Source: Zhouia amylolytica
GTDB taxonomy: Bacteria > Bacteroidota > Bacteroidia > Flavobacteriales > Flavobacteriaceae
Reading direction: 5' to 3'
Assembly (NCBI RefSeq): GCF_900116365.1
Contig: NZ_FPAG01000001.1
Span: 275,924-339,923 of the forward strand
DNA: 64,000 nt
The notes under the pieces are model-generated. The model had not been told where the DNA came from, did not search any database, and was given only the letters and a program-made list of their open reading frames with translations. How positions within the stretch are numbered: position 1 is the stretch's first letter; every line of letters starts with the position of its first letter. Shown here in pieces: positions 52,976 to 61,926 of the stretch. Position numbers and translations under genes: made by a program.

Positions 52976-53590
52976 ATGCTTAAAAACATATTACCACAAA
53001 AGCATTCCAACTGGCGGGCAACAGCCGTATTTCTGATTGCTATCATGATGGGCCTGGGCCTGTTTATGGCAAAAGAAGCTGAAATTGTTTCTTATATGTC
53101 AGACGACCCAAAGGCTTGTGTAAATTGTCATGTAATGACCCCTGTTTATAACAGTTGGATGCATAGTTCTCATAGAGAATGGGCTTCTTGTAATGATTGT
53201 CATGTACCTCATGACAATATTGTAAACACATATTACTTCAAGGCCAAAGACGGATTGTTTCATGCCTCGGTATTTACTTTAAGAGCTGAACCAGAGGTTA
53301 TGTTTATGCGTGAAGCATCTCAGGAAGTGGTACAAGACAATTGTATACGGTGTCATGTCCAACAGGTTACCCAAACTAAATATGATGGATGGATTGAAAC
53401 TCACGGTGCCAACCGAACTGATCGTCAATGTTGGGAATGTCATCGCGAGGTACCACACGGAAGAATTCATGGAATATCAACTATAAAGCATAATATCGCT
53501 CCCATTCCAACGGATACCGAACAAACGGTTATTCCGGAATGGTTAGAACAAAAAATTAATCAAGACAAACAATCTCCTCATGAAGAATAA
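52976..53590 (+). CDS. nrfH: Cytochrome c nitrite reductase, small subunit (quinol dehydrogenase)
   Basis: This 204-aa tetraheme protein of the NapC/NirT family passes electrons from menaquinol to NrfA. One membrane anchor spans about residues 14-34. Four heme-binding motifs are present: CVNCH, CNDCH, CIRCH and CWECH. The anchor and the ACVNCHVMTPVYNSWMHSSHREWASC segment are characteristic. Its 3' end overlaps nrfA by 11 nt. The long upstream region carries several inverted repeats, which suggests control by nitrite, NO or oxygen status. Confidence 0.96.
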   Translation: MLKNILPQKHSNWRATAVFLIAIMMGLGLFMAKEAEIVSYMSDDPKACVNCHVMTPVYNSWMHSSHREWASCNDCHVPHDNIVNTYYFKAKDGLFHASVFTLRAEPEVMFMREASQEVVQDNCIRCHVQQVTQTKYDGWIETHGANRTDRQCWECHREVPHGRIHGISTIKHNIAPIPTDTEQTVIPEWLEQKINQDKQSPHEE

Positions 53591-55067
53591 AGTTTTATTT
53601 CTCGTTACGGTCATAGTAGTTTTTTTATTGGGGTTACTTGCTTCAAGTATTATCAACAGAAAAAATGAAGCTAAGTACAAGTATGTTCCTCAAGTGAACA
53701 TTAGTGAACATGAACCAAGAAATGCGGTTTGGGGTGAGAATTTCCCAAAAGAATATCAATCTTATATTCAAACAGCTGATACTTCATTTGCTTCCTATCA
53801 AGGAGGGTCTAAGATGAGAGATGTTTTAGAGGAAGATCCGAATTTAGTCATCTTATGGGCCGGATATGGTTTCTCAAAAGACTACAATCAGGGACGTGGA
53901 CATTATTATGCGGTAGAGGATATTCACAATACTCTAAGAACCGGAGCTCCTAAAGGCCCTGGTGACGGGCCAATGCCAGCAACTTGCTGGACTTGTAAAA
54001 GTCCGGATGTTCCGAGACTCATGAACGAACACGGCATAGCGGAATTTTATCAAGGTAAATGGGCAGACAAAGGTGAAGAGGTTGTGAATCCGATCGGTTG
54101 TGCCGACTGCCATGATTCAAAAACCATGAAGTTAACAATAACCAGACCTGCATTGATCGAAGCCTTCGAGTCTATGGGAAAAGACATCACCCAGGCTACG
54201 CATCAGGAAATGCGTTCTTTAGTTTGTGCCCAATGTCATGTGGAGTATTACTTCAATAAAAACTTACCTGGCAAAGAGGGCACCCCATATCTTGTTTTTC
54301 CATGGAAAAATGGGATGTCTGTCGAGGATATGGAAAAATATTATGACGAGATTGAGTTCTCAGACTGGACTCACCAACTGAGTAAAGCACCAATGTTAAA
54401 GGCGCAACACCCAGGTTATGAAACCTATTTAACCGGTGTGCATGCAGACAGAGGTGTTTCATGTGCTGATTGCCATATGCCTTATAAAAGTGAAGGCGGA
54501 CAAAAATTTACCGATCATCATATACAATCACCTTTAAACAACATAGCCAATGCCTGCCAGGTTTGTCATAGGGAGGAAGCTAATAAATTAGCGGAAAACG
54601 TATACGAACGCCAACGTAAGGCCAATGAGAATCGTTTAAAGCTAGAAGGCTTTTTGGTAAAAGCACATATTGAAGCTAAAAAAGCCTGGGATCTTGGAGC
54701 CACAGAAGATCAGATGAAAGAAATCCTTCAGGATATTCGTCATGCGCAATGGCGTTGGGATTATGCAGCAGCCGCCCATGGCGCTTCTTTTCACTCTCCT
54801 GTTGAGACGGCACGGGTTTTAGGAAGTGGCCTTGAAATTGTTCAGAAAGGAAGAATAAAACTGGCTCGTTTACTCGCAGACCTGGGACACAATGCTCCTG
54901 TAGATATGCCTGATATTACCTCTAAGGAAAAAGCACAGGCTTATATCGGACTGGATATGGAAAAGTTAAATAGCGATAAAGAGGTGTTTTTAGAAACCGT
55001 TGTACCGAAATGGCTGGAAAAAGCGAAAGAACGCGAAGCCAAAATGACGCCGCAAATCAATAAATAA
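53580..55067 (+). CDS. nrfA: Cytochrome c nitrite reductase, catalytic subunit (pentaheme)
   Basis: NrfA reduces nitrite to ammonium with six electrons. The 495-aa protein has a signal or anchor (about 3-25) and five hemes. The catalytic heme site is CWTCK (residues 136-140), with the lysine ligand that defines NrfA. CADCH, CAQCH, CADCH and CQVCH follow. Conserved active-site and calcium-site segments occur around CAQCHVEYYF and DWTHQLSKAPMLKAQHPGYE. It overlaps nrfH by 11 nt and is followed, after a terminator-like hairpin, by the CcsBA gene. Confidence 0.97.
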   Translation: MKNKVLFLVTVIVVFLLGLLASSIINRKNEAKYKYVPQVNISEHEPRNAVWGENFPKEYQSYIQTADTSFASYQGGSKMRDVLEEDPNLVILWAGYGFSKDYNQGRGHYYAVEDIHNTLRTGAPKGPGDGPMPATCWTCKSPDVPRLMNEHGIAEFYQGKWADKGEEVVNPIGCADCHDSKTMKLTITRPALIEAFESMGKDITQATHQEMRSLVCAQCHVEYYFNKNLPGKEGTPYLVFPWKNGMSVEDMEKYYDEIEFSDWTHQLSKAPMLKAQHPGYETYLTGVHADRGVSCADCHMPYKSEGGQKFTDHHIQSPLNNIANACQVCHREEANKLAENVYERQRKANENRLKLEGFLVKAHIEAKKAWDLGATEDQMKEILQDIRHAQWRWDYAAAAHGASFHSPVETARVLGSGLEIVQKGRIKLARLLADLGHNAPVDMPDITSKEKAQAYIGLDMEKLNSDKEVFLETVVPKWLEKAKEREAKMTPQINK

Positions 55068-55087
55068 GTATTATTAAACTGTCTTCC

Positions 55088-55124
55088 AAAGGTGTAAAGA
55101 GGTGTTTCTTTCTTTACACCTTTT
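55088..55124 (+). terminator. Hairpin between nrfA and ccsBA
   Basis: AAAGGTGTAAAGA (55088-55100) pairs perfectly with TCTTTACACCTTT (55111-55123) around a 10-nt loop. The T run is short, so it may attenuate rather than stop transcription into the CcsBA gene. Confidence 0.75.
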
Positions 55125-55141
55125 AAAATATACTACCCCTT

Positions 55142-58100
55142 ATGAAATATTTGTATAAACTCATCTCTTCCACCCGGATTGCCTTACTGGTTCTATTAGC
55201 ATTTGCAAGTGCCATGGCCATAGCCACCTTTATAGAAAACGATTATGGAACTGCTGCAGCATGGGCTTTAATTTACAATGCCTGGTGGTTTGAGCTATTA
55301 ATGGTTTTACTCACCATCAACTTCATCATAAACATTTACAAATACAAGTTATACAGAAAAGAAAAATGGCCTGTATTACTATTTCATATTGGGTTTATTG
55401 TGATTATCATAGGCGCAGGAATTACCCGATTCACTTCCTACGGTGGAATTATGCGCATTCGTGAAGGTGCTTCTTCCAATACAATCATTTCTGATGAAAA
55501 CTACCTTAACCTGAGCCTGAGCAATGGCAAAGAAGTAAAATCTATAAAGGCCAAGAAAAACTTCTCAGCTGTAAAAGATAATGAGTTCACGATTAACACC
55601 CAATTCAACGAAACCCCCATCTCTATTGCTTTCGAAGCTTATATTCCGGATGCCTTACCTGAAATTGTTCCTAACAGTGAAGAAGGCGTGCCGATGCTTG
55701 AATTAACGGTAGCTGGTGATAATGGAAAGGAAACCATCTTTCTCAAAAAAGGGGAAGTACAAGCCATAGGAAGTCATCGTCATCAAATAGGCTTTGAAAC
55801 TGATGCCGAGCATAGTATTAATATTAAAGAAGACCATGGCACACTCGTTATTTCACCAACCCAACATATCGATTATTTTATAATGGCCACTCAGGAAGCC
55901 GGCAAGCTAAAAAAGGACAGTTTACAGGCAGTGCATCTGAGAACCCTGTATCGTGTTGGCGATTTTTCATTTGTACCGATGGCCTTTTACCCTAAAGGAA
56001 AGGTCTCATTGAAAAGTGGCGCCGAAAATCCCAAAGAGAATGATAAAAATCTAGATGACGCCGTATTAATTACTGTGAGTTCAGGGGAGGAAGAGAAGAC
56101 GATTCCCCTATTATACCGGGAAGGGTTTTTACCTACAGAGCATCCTGTTTCGATAGCGGGTCTAAATGGAAGTATATCGTACGGCGCTAAAAAGTTAACC
56201 ACTCCTTTCTCCATTCAGTTAAACGATTTTCAACTGGAGCGTTACCCCGGTTCTACCAGTCCATCTTCTTATGCCAGTGAGGTAACCGTTATGGATGGAA
56301 ATGAAACGATCCCGCATCGCATTTTCATGAATAATGTTCTTGACTATAAGGGTTATCGCTTTTTTCAGGCCAGTTATGACACCGATGAATTAGGAACTGT
56401 ACTCTCTGTAAACCATGATCGCCCGGGAACCTATGTAACGTATTTGGGATATTTTCTCATGAGTATTGGTATGTTCTTCACTCTTTTCGGCAACGGGACG
56501 AGATTCCGATTGGTTAATAAAAAACTAAAGAAGCTTAAAAGCATTCAAGCTATTTGGGTTGCCTTCCTTTTATTAGGTACTAACAACTTTATTTTCGCTC
56601 AGGAAAATCCAAACAGCCAAGGGATGAGCTCTCAGCAAATCATTGACAAGACTCATTCTGATCAATTCGGCAGGTTGCTCGTACAGGATTTGGATGGAAG
56701 GATCAAGCCTATGAACTCGCTGGCATCGGAGTTTTTAAGGAAGATATCCGGTAAATATTACTTTAAACTACATCAACCCAACGGGAACATTATTAAAATG
56801 GATGCCAACCAGACTTTTTTAGCCATGCATACTGCACCGGCAATTTGGCAAAACATCCCTATAATTAAAATTGACAAGAAGAAAGGAGGCGACTTATTTA
56901 AAGATCTACAACCAAATGATGAAAAGTTGGTTGCTTTTAAGGACTTGTTGAATGAAGGTGATAATGCGTATATCTTAACGGATGCTGTAGAGCAGGCAAA
57001 CCAAAAAAAACCTGCGGAGCGTAATGAATTTGACAAAGAAGTTTTAAAGGTTGATGAGCGCTTTAATATCCTTTACAATGTATTTTCAGGAAACTACTTT
57101 AAAGTATTTCCTAATAAGCTTGATACCAACGAAACCTGGTTTAGTTACAACCATCACTTTAACGATTTTCCGCAAGAGGACGGTCAGTTCGCCAAAACCA
57201 TTACCCAGGCATATTTCAGTGATATTCTGAATCAACGATGGGAGGATGCTGATGAAAAACTTACTTATATCAGCACCTATCAAAAAGAGCTGGGGAAAGA
57301 CATCATCCCTTCACCTCAACGAATAGAAGCAGAAATATGGTACAATAGACTGAATTTAAACTTTTGGCTGTTTCAATACTTTTTTACGGTTGGACTGATC
57401 ATGCTCCTATTGGCCATCACAAAGGTATTCGTAAAAAGGAGCTGGTTAAATTTTGCATGGAACAGCATGATAATTGCCACCCTTATTGGGTTTATTGTAT
57501 TTGCCGGAAATATTGTATTGAGATGGTATGTAGCACAGCATGCTCCCTGGAGTAACGGGTACGAAATGTTAATCTTTGTTGCCTGGTGTGTTTTGTTATG
57601 CGGTATGATCACTTATAAAAAATCTGACTTTACACTTCCACTCGCTTCTTTATTTAGTGGAGCGCTCTTGTTTGTCAGTTACCTGGATTGGTTGAATCCG
57701 GAAATAACCAATTTAATGCCGGTGCTTAAATCATATTGGTTAAAAGTTCATGTAGCGACCATTGTAAGCAGTTATGCGCCATTAGCCCTGGCGGCTTTAA
57801 TAGGCATCATGGCATTACTCTTATTTTTATTTGGTAACGAACGAAGAAATAAAGTTCTGAACATCAAAATTAAAGAGCTCACCTATGTGAGTGAAATGGC
57901 TATGACCATTGGATTGTTTTTACTATCCATCGGCACCTTTCTTGGGGGCATTTGGGCGAATGAATCGTGGGGAAGATACTGGGCCTGGGACCCAAAGGAA
58001 ACATGGGCATTAATTAGTATGATGGTCTATGCAGTTATCCTACACCTGCGATTAATCCCGGGATTGAAAGGGCCTATTACCCTTCACATTGCTGCCATGT

Positions 58101-58288
58101 TCGGTTTCTGGTCGATCATCATGACCTCTTTTGGTGTTAATTACTATTTGTCGGGACTTCACAGTTACGCTGCAGGAGATCCATTACCTATACCGAGTTT
58201 TGTTTATTATGTTGCCAGTTTTATGATACTCCTGGCCATGGCTGTTCTCGTTAAGAAAAGGAAAATAAAAAGCTTTATTAAGGGATAA
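55142..58288 (+). CDS. Fused CcsBA-type cytochrome c synthase (NrfI-like)
   Basis: This 1048-aa protein joins a ResB/CcsB part (about 1-470, four membrane helices and a large periplasmic domain with GTYVTYLGYFLMSIGMFF) to a CcsA part (about 740-1045). The CcsA part has the heme-handling WWD motif WGRYWAWDPKETW (about 942-954) and external histidines near HSY and HLRL. Fused CcsBA attaches heme to apocytochromes c. In Wolinella a fused CcsBA called NrfI is needed for the CxxCK heme of NrfA, and the position here next to a CxxCK NrfA suggests the same role. It could also serve general cytochrome c assembly. Confidence 0.92.
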   Translation: MKYLYKLISSTRIALLVLLAFASAMAIATFIENDYGTAAAWALIYNAWWFELLMVLLTINFIINIYKYKLYRKEKWPVLLFHIGFIVIIIGAGITRFTSYGGIMRIREGASSNTIISDENYLNLSLSNGKEVKSIKAKKNFSAVKDNEFTINTQFNETPISIAFEAYIPDALPEIVPNSEEGVPMLELTVAGDNGKETIFLKKGEVQAIGSHRHQIGFETDAEHSINIKEDHGTLVISPTQHIDYFIMATQEAGKLKKDSLQAVHLRTLYRVGDFSFVPMAFYPKGKVSLKSGAENPKENDKNLDDAVLITVSSGEEEKTIPLLYREGFLPTEHPVSIAGLNGSISYGAKKLTTPFSIQLNDFQLERYPGSTSPSSYASEVTVMDGNETIPHRIFMNNVLDYKGYRFFQASYDTDELGTVLSVNHDRPGTYVTYLGYFLMSIGMFFTLFGNGTRFRLVNKKLKKLKSIQAIWVAFLLLGTNNFIFAQENPNSQGMSSQQIIDKTHSDQFGRLLVQDLDGRIKPMNSLASEFLRKISGKYYFKLHQPNGNIIKMDANQTFLAMHTAPAIWQNIPIIKIDKKKGGDLFKDLQPNDEKLVAFKDLLNEGDNAYILTDAVEQANQKKPAERNEFDKEVLKVDERFNILYNVFSGNYFKVFPNKLDTNETWFSYNHHFNDFPQEDGQFAKTITQAYFSDILNQRWEDADEKLTYISTYQKELGKDIIPSPQRIEAEIWYNRLNLNFWLFQYFFTVGLIMLLLAITKVFVKRSWLNFAWNSMIIATLIGFIVFAGNIVLRWYVAQHAPWSNGYEMLIFVAWCVLLCGMITYKKSDFTLPLASLFSGALLFVSYLDWLNPEITNLMPVLKSYWLKVHVATIVSSYAPLALAALIGIMALLLFLFGNERRNKVLNIKIKELTYVSEMAMTIGLFLLSIGTFLGGIWANESWGRYWAWDPKETWALISMMVYAVILHLRLIPGLKGPITLHIAAMFGFWSIIMTSFGVNYYLSGLHSYAAGDPLPIPSFVYYVASFMILLAMAVLVKKRKIKSFIKG

Positions 58289-58291
58289 CGC

Positions 58292-59392
58292 TCAAAACAA
58301 TCTCATTTGTCCATTTTTTGGTTGTTTGAGAAGTTGTTTTTGGGCTTCATATAGGGTATGATTTGTATTTGGAAATTCCTTATCTGAGAAATATTTCTGC
58401 TTTGCAATACGCATCATGCTATGCAATTGCTCTGCTATTTTACCTTTGCCTTTCATCCTGGTTCCAAATTCTGAATCGTTTAAGGCACCCCCATGACATG
58501 CTTCAATCTGATGCAATACTTTGTCAGCTTTATCGGGCATGGTTTTCCGAATCCAATCGGTAAATATTTGTCCGATGGCACCGTTAAGTCTTACGACAAT
58601 AAAACCGAGAGAGAGGGCCCCATTTTCAGCGGCTACTTTAGCCAATGGCAATATTTCATGACTATTGACACCGGGAATTACGGGAGCCATCATAACATTG
58701 ACCGGGATTCCGTTATCGGTTAACTCCCTTACCGTCTTGAACCTTCTTTTAATGGTGGCGGTTCTGGGCTCTAACGCTCGCCTGGTGGTTTCTGACAAGG
58801 ATGTTATCGATATGCTGACACTTACCAGGTTATCTTTTGCCAATTTCTTCAGTATATCGAGGTCTCTTAATATCAAGGCATTTTTTGTAATAATACCTAC
58901 AGGGTGCTTATACTTTAAAAATACCTCCAGACATCTTCGGGTAATTTCATAACGTTGTTCAGCAGGTTGATAACAATCTGTATTCCCGGAGAGCACAATG
59001 GTTTGAGCTTTCCAACTTTTAGATTGTAGCTTTTTTTCCAATAATTCAGGGGCATCTTTCTTTATCAGAATCTTTCTCTCGAAGTCTAAACCAGCACTGT
59101 ACCCCCAATATTCATGAGAGTTTCTTGCATAGCAATAGATACAACCGTGTTCACAACCCTGATATGGATTCATGGAATAAGACATTCCGACATCCGGACT
59201 GTTCACTTTATTCACAATAGATTTTGATGTTACTTCTATGTAGGTTGTTTTGTTAGGATCCGCTTCTTCCCCTTCTAACCGACAATATTCTAAATAGTCA
59301 TCACGCACCTCTTCGGAATGTTCCAAAAACTTGTTTTGTACATTCATCTGTGCTCCACGGCCTTTTATGATCGTTTTATCTTTCATCCACAT
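58292..59392 (-). CDS. PA0069-family radical SAM protein
   Basis: This protein has the radical SAM cluster motif CEHGCIYCYA (CxxxCxxC) near residue 80, after NPYQG, and ARNSHEYWGYSAGLDFERKI, which places it in the SplB-like/PA0069 branch. IKGRGAQ near the start and LSGNTDCYQPAEQ are conserved in the branch. The frame opens with a TTG at 59395; the ATG at 59392 is preferred, with another at 59386. The reaction is unknown. It converges on the CcsBA gene with a 3-nt gap and no clear terminator. Confidence 0.9.
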   Translation of the reverse strand: MWMKDKTIIKGRGAQMNVQNKFLEHSEEVRDDYLEYCRLEGEEADPNKTTYIEVTSKSIVNKVNSPDVGMSYSMNPYQGCEHGCIYCYARNSHEYWGYSAGLDFERKILIKKDAPELLEKKLQSKSWKAQTIVLSGNTDCYQPAEQRYEITRRCLEVFLKYKHPVGIITKNALILRDLDILKKLAKDNLVSVSISITSLSETTRRALEPRTATIKRRFKTVRELTDNGIPVNVMMAPVIPGVNSHEILPLAKVAAENGALSLGFIVVRLNGAIGQIFTDWIRKTMPDKADKVLHQIEACHGGALNDSEFGTRMKGKGKIAEQLHSMMRIAKQKYFSDKEFPNTNHTLYEAQKQLLKQPKNGQMRLF

Positions 59393-59650
59393 CAAACAAG
59401 ACTATAAATTTATTGATTTCAAGGCTATTATCACACAGGGCCCTTTATTGTTTATAAACATTAACACCCCAGAGCACAACAATTCTGAGTATCTCCATTC
59501 TCATAAAGAAATTAAAATTATGACGCTCTTCATTTTAAGCCAACAATATCATATCCCAGCACCCCCATAAGTTTAAAATTATTCATAATCATTTTTTTGT
59601 AACTTATGCCTTCATTAAAGGATCATTAATCAACAAAAACTTTAAAATAA

Positions 59651-61066
59651 ATGAAACGAAGAGATTTTGTAAAGAATGTTGCTGCGGCGGGCAGCGCTTT
59701 TTATATAGTCCCCAGCCATGTTTTGGGAGGCACTCATACGGCGCCAAGTGACACGCTATATGTTGCTGCCATAGGAGCCGGAGGAAGAGGGGCAGGTGTA
59801 ATCAGCGAGCTTAATGCTACCAAAAAAGTAAAATTTGTAGCCTTATGTGATGTTGATGATCGTCGCGCCGGGGGTACTTATAAAAAGTTCCCCAAAGCTA
59901 AACAATACAAAGATTTCAGAAAAGTATATGAGGAGCAGTTAAAGCATATAGATGCGGTAGTGGTTGCTACACCAGATCACACCCATGCCACTATAGCGCT
60001 GCCATTCATGAGAGCTAAAAAGCATGCTTACGTTGAAAAACCATTAACGCACAATATACATGAAGCACGGCTTATGGCTAAAGTTGCCAAAGAAAATGGA
60101 ATCGTAACCCAAATGGGGAACCAGGGAAGTAGTACAGATGATGTTAGAAAAACCAAAGAGTGGTTAGATGCCGGTATTTTAGGGAAAGTTTATCGTGTAG
60201 ATTGCTGGACTAACAGGCCGGTTTGGCCACAGGGGATGCGAACCATTAATGAGGGAGAACCTATTCCGGAAGGACTGGATTGGGATCTTTGGTTAGGTCC
60301 TGCTGCGATGCGTCCATATAATTCGGCATATTTACCATTTAAATGGCGTGGATTCTGGGATTTTGGAACAGGAGCTTTGGGTGATATGGGATGTCATATT
60401 ATGGAAACTCCTTTTAAAACCCTTAGTTTAGGATATCCATATGAAGCTGAAGCGAGTTGTACCACGGTATGGTCGGGAGATTTTGTTGAAGCCGATTACA
60501 ATAAAGCATGTCCGCCTTCTTCTGTTGTAAGACTTAAATTCAAAAATGATCAACACGGTGATGTCGCATTAAATTGGTATGACGGTGGTATCATGCCTGA
60601 CATGCCGGATAATATCCTAGAGGGGGAAACCATTGGAAATGTAGATGGCGGATCTATATTCTATGGTGAAAAAGGAATCTTAGTAACCGATACGTATTCA
60701 CGTAATCCGAGGTTCTTAAAAAACTATACTCCAAGCAGTATTTCATATCCGCCGGAAACCTTAAAAAGAGTGAAGGGCACCCATGCTGACAATTTTGTTG
60801 ACGGGTGTTTAAAGGGTACAGAAACCTCATCGCCTTTCTCATACGCCGGACCGCTAACAGAGTCAGTTCTTATGGGTAATCTCGCTATTAAGGCATTTCA
60901 GTATAAAGTTTTAAAGGATGGTAAAAAACCAACTGACTGGGCTCCATATAACTACCCTGGAAGAAAGAAGCTGAAGTGGGATGGTGAAAATATGTTGATC
61001 ACCAACTATGACAAGGCCAATGAGTGGGTTAAAGGAAACTACAGAAAAGGATGGGAACTTACATAA
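59651..61066 (+). CDS. Gfo/Idh/MocA family oxidoreductase, exported
   Basis: This 471-aa protein has a twin-arginine signal (KRRDFVKNVAAAGSAFYIV). The N-terminal Rossmann domain has AAIGAGGRGAG (about 40-50), then VALCDVDD and VATPDHTHA, and the catalytic region has YVEKPLTHNIHEA (EKP motif). GNQGSSTDDVRKTKEWLDAG and GDMGCHIMETPF follow. Such exported members in Bacteroidota often act on sugars or inositols using tightly bound NAD(P). The substrate is unknown. The gene stands alone, with a terminator at 61091-61116. The 255 nt upstream hold no clear promoter consensus. Confidence 0.9.
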   Translation: MKRRDFVKNVAAAGSAFYIVPSHVLGGTHTAPSDTLYVAAIGAGGRGAGVISELNATKKVKFVALCDVDDRRAGGTYKKFPKAKQYKDFRKVYEEQLKHIDAVVVATPDHTHATIALPFMRAKKHAYVEKPLTHNIHEARLMAKVAKENGIVTQMGNQGSSTDDVRKTKEWLDAGILGKVYRVDCWTNRPVWPQGMRTINEGEPIPEGLDWDLWLGPAAMRPYNSAYLPFKWRGFWDFGTGALGDMGCHIMETPFKTLSLGYPYEAEASCTTVWSGDFVEADYNKACPPSSVVRLKFKNDQHGDVALNWYDGGIMPDMPDNILEGETIGNVDGGSIFYGEKGILVTDTYSRNPRFLKNYTPSSISYPPETLKRVKGTHADNFVDGCLKGTETSSPFSYAGPLTESVLMGNLAIKAFQYKVLKDGKKPTDWAPYNYPGRKKLKWDGENMLITNYDKANEWVKGNYRKGWELT

Positions 61067-61090
61067 CAATATCTCGCCCTTGATAAATAA

Positions 61091-61116
61091 AAAAGCGCTC
61101 AAATGAGCGCTTTTTT
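61091..61116. terminator. Bidirectional terminator between oxidoreductase and enoyl-CoA hydratase
   Basis: AAAAGCGCTC (61091-61100) and GAGCGCTTTT (61105-61114) form a 10-bp stem around AAAT with T-rich sequence on both strands. Confidence 0.92.
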
Positions 61117-61118
61117 AT

Positions 61119-61895
61119 TTACTTCCCGGGGAATTTCGCCTTTCGTTTTTCTAAAAATGCGGCGGTTCCTTCTTTAAAATCTTCTGTTCCGAAACTTTCT
61201 CCGAACAGATCTATTTCAGTATCGAAGCCTTTTTTACTATACCCGACATTAACTGCTTTGATGGCCGTAGCAACCGCTACAGGAGAGTTTTTCATGATTT
61301 TATGTGCAATCTCCTTACACGTTGGAATTAATTGTTCCTGAGCCACCATATGATTTATAAGTCCATAGGATAAGGCTTGTTCTGTTCCAATCATTCCTCC
61401 TGTCATAATCATTTCCATGGCTCTACCTTTACCAATTAACTGGGGCAAACGTTGTGTACCTCCGTAGCCAGGAATAACCCCCAAGGAAACTTCCGGCAAT
61501 CCCATTCGAGCATGATCATTGGCCAATCTGAAATGGCAAGCCATCGCCAATTCTAGGCCACCGCCAAGAGCGAACCCATTGATTGCTGCAATTACAGGCT
61601 TATTATAGTTTTCGATATAATCGAATAAACTGTCCTGTCCTTTCTCAGACAAACGTTTACCTTGTTTAACAGAGAAATCGGCAAATTCGGAAATATCTGC
61701 ACCCGCAACGAATGCCTTTTCGCCGCTTCCTGTAATTATAAGCACGCGGGTGTCTTTATCGTCTTTTAGTTCTTTTAATGCTCTATGAAGTTCATCTATG
61801 GTTGCTATATTCAGTGCATTTAACTTTGCTGGTCTGTTTATAGTAATAATAGCTATCCCTTCTTCTTTTTCAATTAGAATGTTTTCGTAGCTCAT
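61119..61895 (-). CDS. Enoyl-CoA hydratase/isomerase family protein
   Basis: This crotonase-fold protein has 258 aa from the ATG at 61893-61895 (MSYENILIEKEEGIAIITIN). The frame continues upstream inside the histidine-kinase gene, but this start matches the family. The substrate-binding and oxyanion segments are AFVAGADISEFAD and NGFALGGGLELAMACHFR, with the catalytic glutamate region GLPEVSLGVIPGYGGTQRL. It hydrates or isomerises enoyl-CoA in fatty acid or related degradation. The exact substrate is unknown. It follows the histidine kinase by 31 nt and is probably co-transcribed with it. Confidence 0.93.
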   Translation of the reverse strand: MSYENILIEKEEGIAIITINRPAKLNALNIATIDELHRALKELKDDKDTRVLIITGSGEKAFVAGADISEFADFSVKQGKRLSEKGQDSLFDYIENYNKPVIAAINGFALGGGLELAMACHFRLANDHARMGLPEVSLGVIPGYGGTQRLPQLIGKGRAMEMIMTGGMIGTEQALSYGLINHMVAQEQLIPTCKEIAHKIMKNSPVAVATAIKAVNVGYSKKGFDTEIDLFGESFGTEDFKEGTAAFLEKRKAKFPGK

Positions 61896-61926
61896 GTTAT
61901 GTTGTTTTTGTGTCCGTCCTTCGAAA

